A stretch of DNA of 64,000 nucleotides, from the NCBI GenBank assembly GCA_035499555.1, contig DATJYO010000035.1, forward strand, positions 1-64,000, read 5' to 3'. The translations under genes were made by a program, and so were the position numbers. This document shows, one piece after another, positions 63,509 through 64,000 of the stretch. Each line of letters opens with the position of its first letter. Position 1 is the stretch's first letter. Under the pieces are notes generated by a model. That model worked only from the letters and a program-made list of their open reading frames with translations. It searched no databases and had not been told where the DNA came from. This stretch comes from Bog-159 sp035499555. Lineage in GTDB: Bacteria > Acidobacteriota > Terriglobia > Bryobacterales > Bryobacteraceae.

Positions 63509-64000
63509 ATGCTTACATATTCGGCGCAACCTGAAACAGTTGAAGAGGTCCAGACCGCGATCCAGAAGTGGCTTGGGGGCAAGGACAAGAACGGCAACCG
63601 CTGGTTCTCGTTCTCCAGAATCCCGCACAAGACCACGTTGAGAGTGTGGATCGCTCACTCTGCTCCCGATGTGATAGTCGAGATGAACGAGAGATGCCTG
63701 CTCTTTCAATGCAAGAACCAGAAGCTCAACCTAAACCTAGAGAAGTTCCTGGTTCGAACGGCACTCGTGGACAAGCGGTTCTGCCTTGATATTGATCGGG
63801 ATCCCGCCCCAGAGCATCATTTCCTTCTCGCGACGCTGCGGCAGTTTTCTCATACGAAGTATCCAGCATTCTACACCCGTATTCTTCGAGCGGTTCGAAG
63901 CCTTGAGGACGATCTGCCGAACACGCTGATCGATGAGGCAACGGCTGCGCCCACCGATCACATGGTCGTGCTGGAGGCGTTGAGTTCCGCTCCTTGGGCT
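63509..64000 (+). CDS. Unrecognised protein, partial at window end
   Basis: 164 codons without a stop from the ATG at 63509 to the last base. The visible chain begins MLTYSAQPETVEEVQTAIQK, contains WLGGKDKNGNRWFSFSRIPHKTTLRVWI, NERCLLFQCKNQKLNLNLEKFLVRTALVDKRFCLDIDRD and HHFLLATLRQFSHTKYPAFYTRILRAVRSLEDDLPNTL (landmarks only). It has no signal peptide or membrane helix. Codon use is less GC-biased than its neighbours. I do not recognise a family; a role in a mobile or defence region beyond the edge is possible but unsupported. Confidence 0.6.
   Translation, partial: MLTYSAQPETVEEVQTAIQKWLGGKDKNGNRWFSFSRIPHKTTLRVWIAHSAPDVIVEMNERCLLFQCKNQKLNLNLEKFLVRTALVDKRFCLDIDRDPAPEHHFLLATLRQFSHTKYPAFYTRILRAVRSLEDDLPNTLIDEATAAPTDHMVVLEALSSAPWA

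Overview
The window reads as a GC-rich bacterial chromosome segment, almost fully coding, from an acidobacterium of the Solibacter/Bryobacter type (Bryobacterales). This assignment is inferred from family content: two ADOP-type giant ABC permeases (one paired with a PadR regulator), a VWFA-related secreted protein of the TIGR03436 type, two secreted proteins ending in the TIGR03437 domain typical of this group, a FecR-like secreted protein and a very large FG-GAP/HYDIN-like secreted protein. No rRNA, tRNA, CRISPR array, IS element or prophage was recognised.

Layout. 1-410: a decayed MntA/HepT (nucleotidyltransferase/HEPN) toxin-antitoxin pair running off the left edge. 498-2662: a CoA-transferase/racemase plus MaoC hydratase pair and a small outer-membrane barrel. 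2690-8113 (minus): a housekeeping cluster read acyP-apt-ispE-prs-rplY-pth-rpsF-rpsR-rplI, with a 61-bp direct repeat between the last two genes. 8203-21075: envelope and secreted proteins (FecR-like, UDP-sugar dehydrogenase, VWFA-related, Tad-like), a RodZ-like HTH protein, a phosphatase-family protein with a degenerate active site joined to pyrD, a metallo-beta-lactamase-fold protein and an ADOP permease.

21173-28531 is the clearest regulatory unit: a lysine (L-box) riboswitch leader followed by dapE-asd-lysC-dapB-dapA-dapD with overlapping or near-abutting genes, then an SDR reductase and a single-domain response regulator. Together these genes make diaminopimelate/lysine by the succinylase route; dapC and dapF are not in the window. 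28491-31830 (mostly minus) holds two secreted proteins (the first apparently frameshifted), a TlpA-like thioredoxin, rsgA (plus strand) and a lipoprotein. 31900-34340: a tiny membrane protein, rph, rdgB and moaA, chained by overlaps. 34380-37487: PadR and an ADOP permease with a promoter/operator-like site.

37567-48542: a secreted beta-propeller/TIGR03437 protein, recJ, a conserved hypothetical, a minimal bacterial-microcompartment pair (one BMC-H shell protein plus one CoA-acylating aldehyde dehydrogenase with a long tail), a small zinc-finger protein, a GH39-like glycosidase and a patatin phospholipase. 48532-54207 encodes a 1,891-residue secreted modular protein. 54349-58290 encodes a 1,313-residue natural fusion of a type IA topoisomerase III to a complete RecQ helicase with an HRDC-like end, effectively a one-chain dissolvasome; I consider it the most striking gene here. 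58277-63180 holds a VOC protein, an acyl-CoA dehydrogenase, an acyl-CoA ligase and a TauE/SafE + DUF1634 pair. From about 63230 the base composition drops and an unrecognised gene runs off the right edge, which suggests the start of a transferred region.
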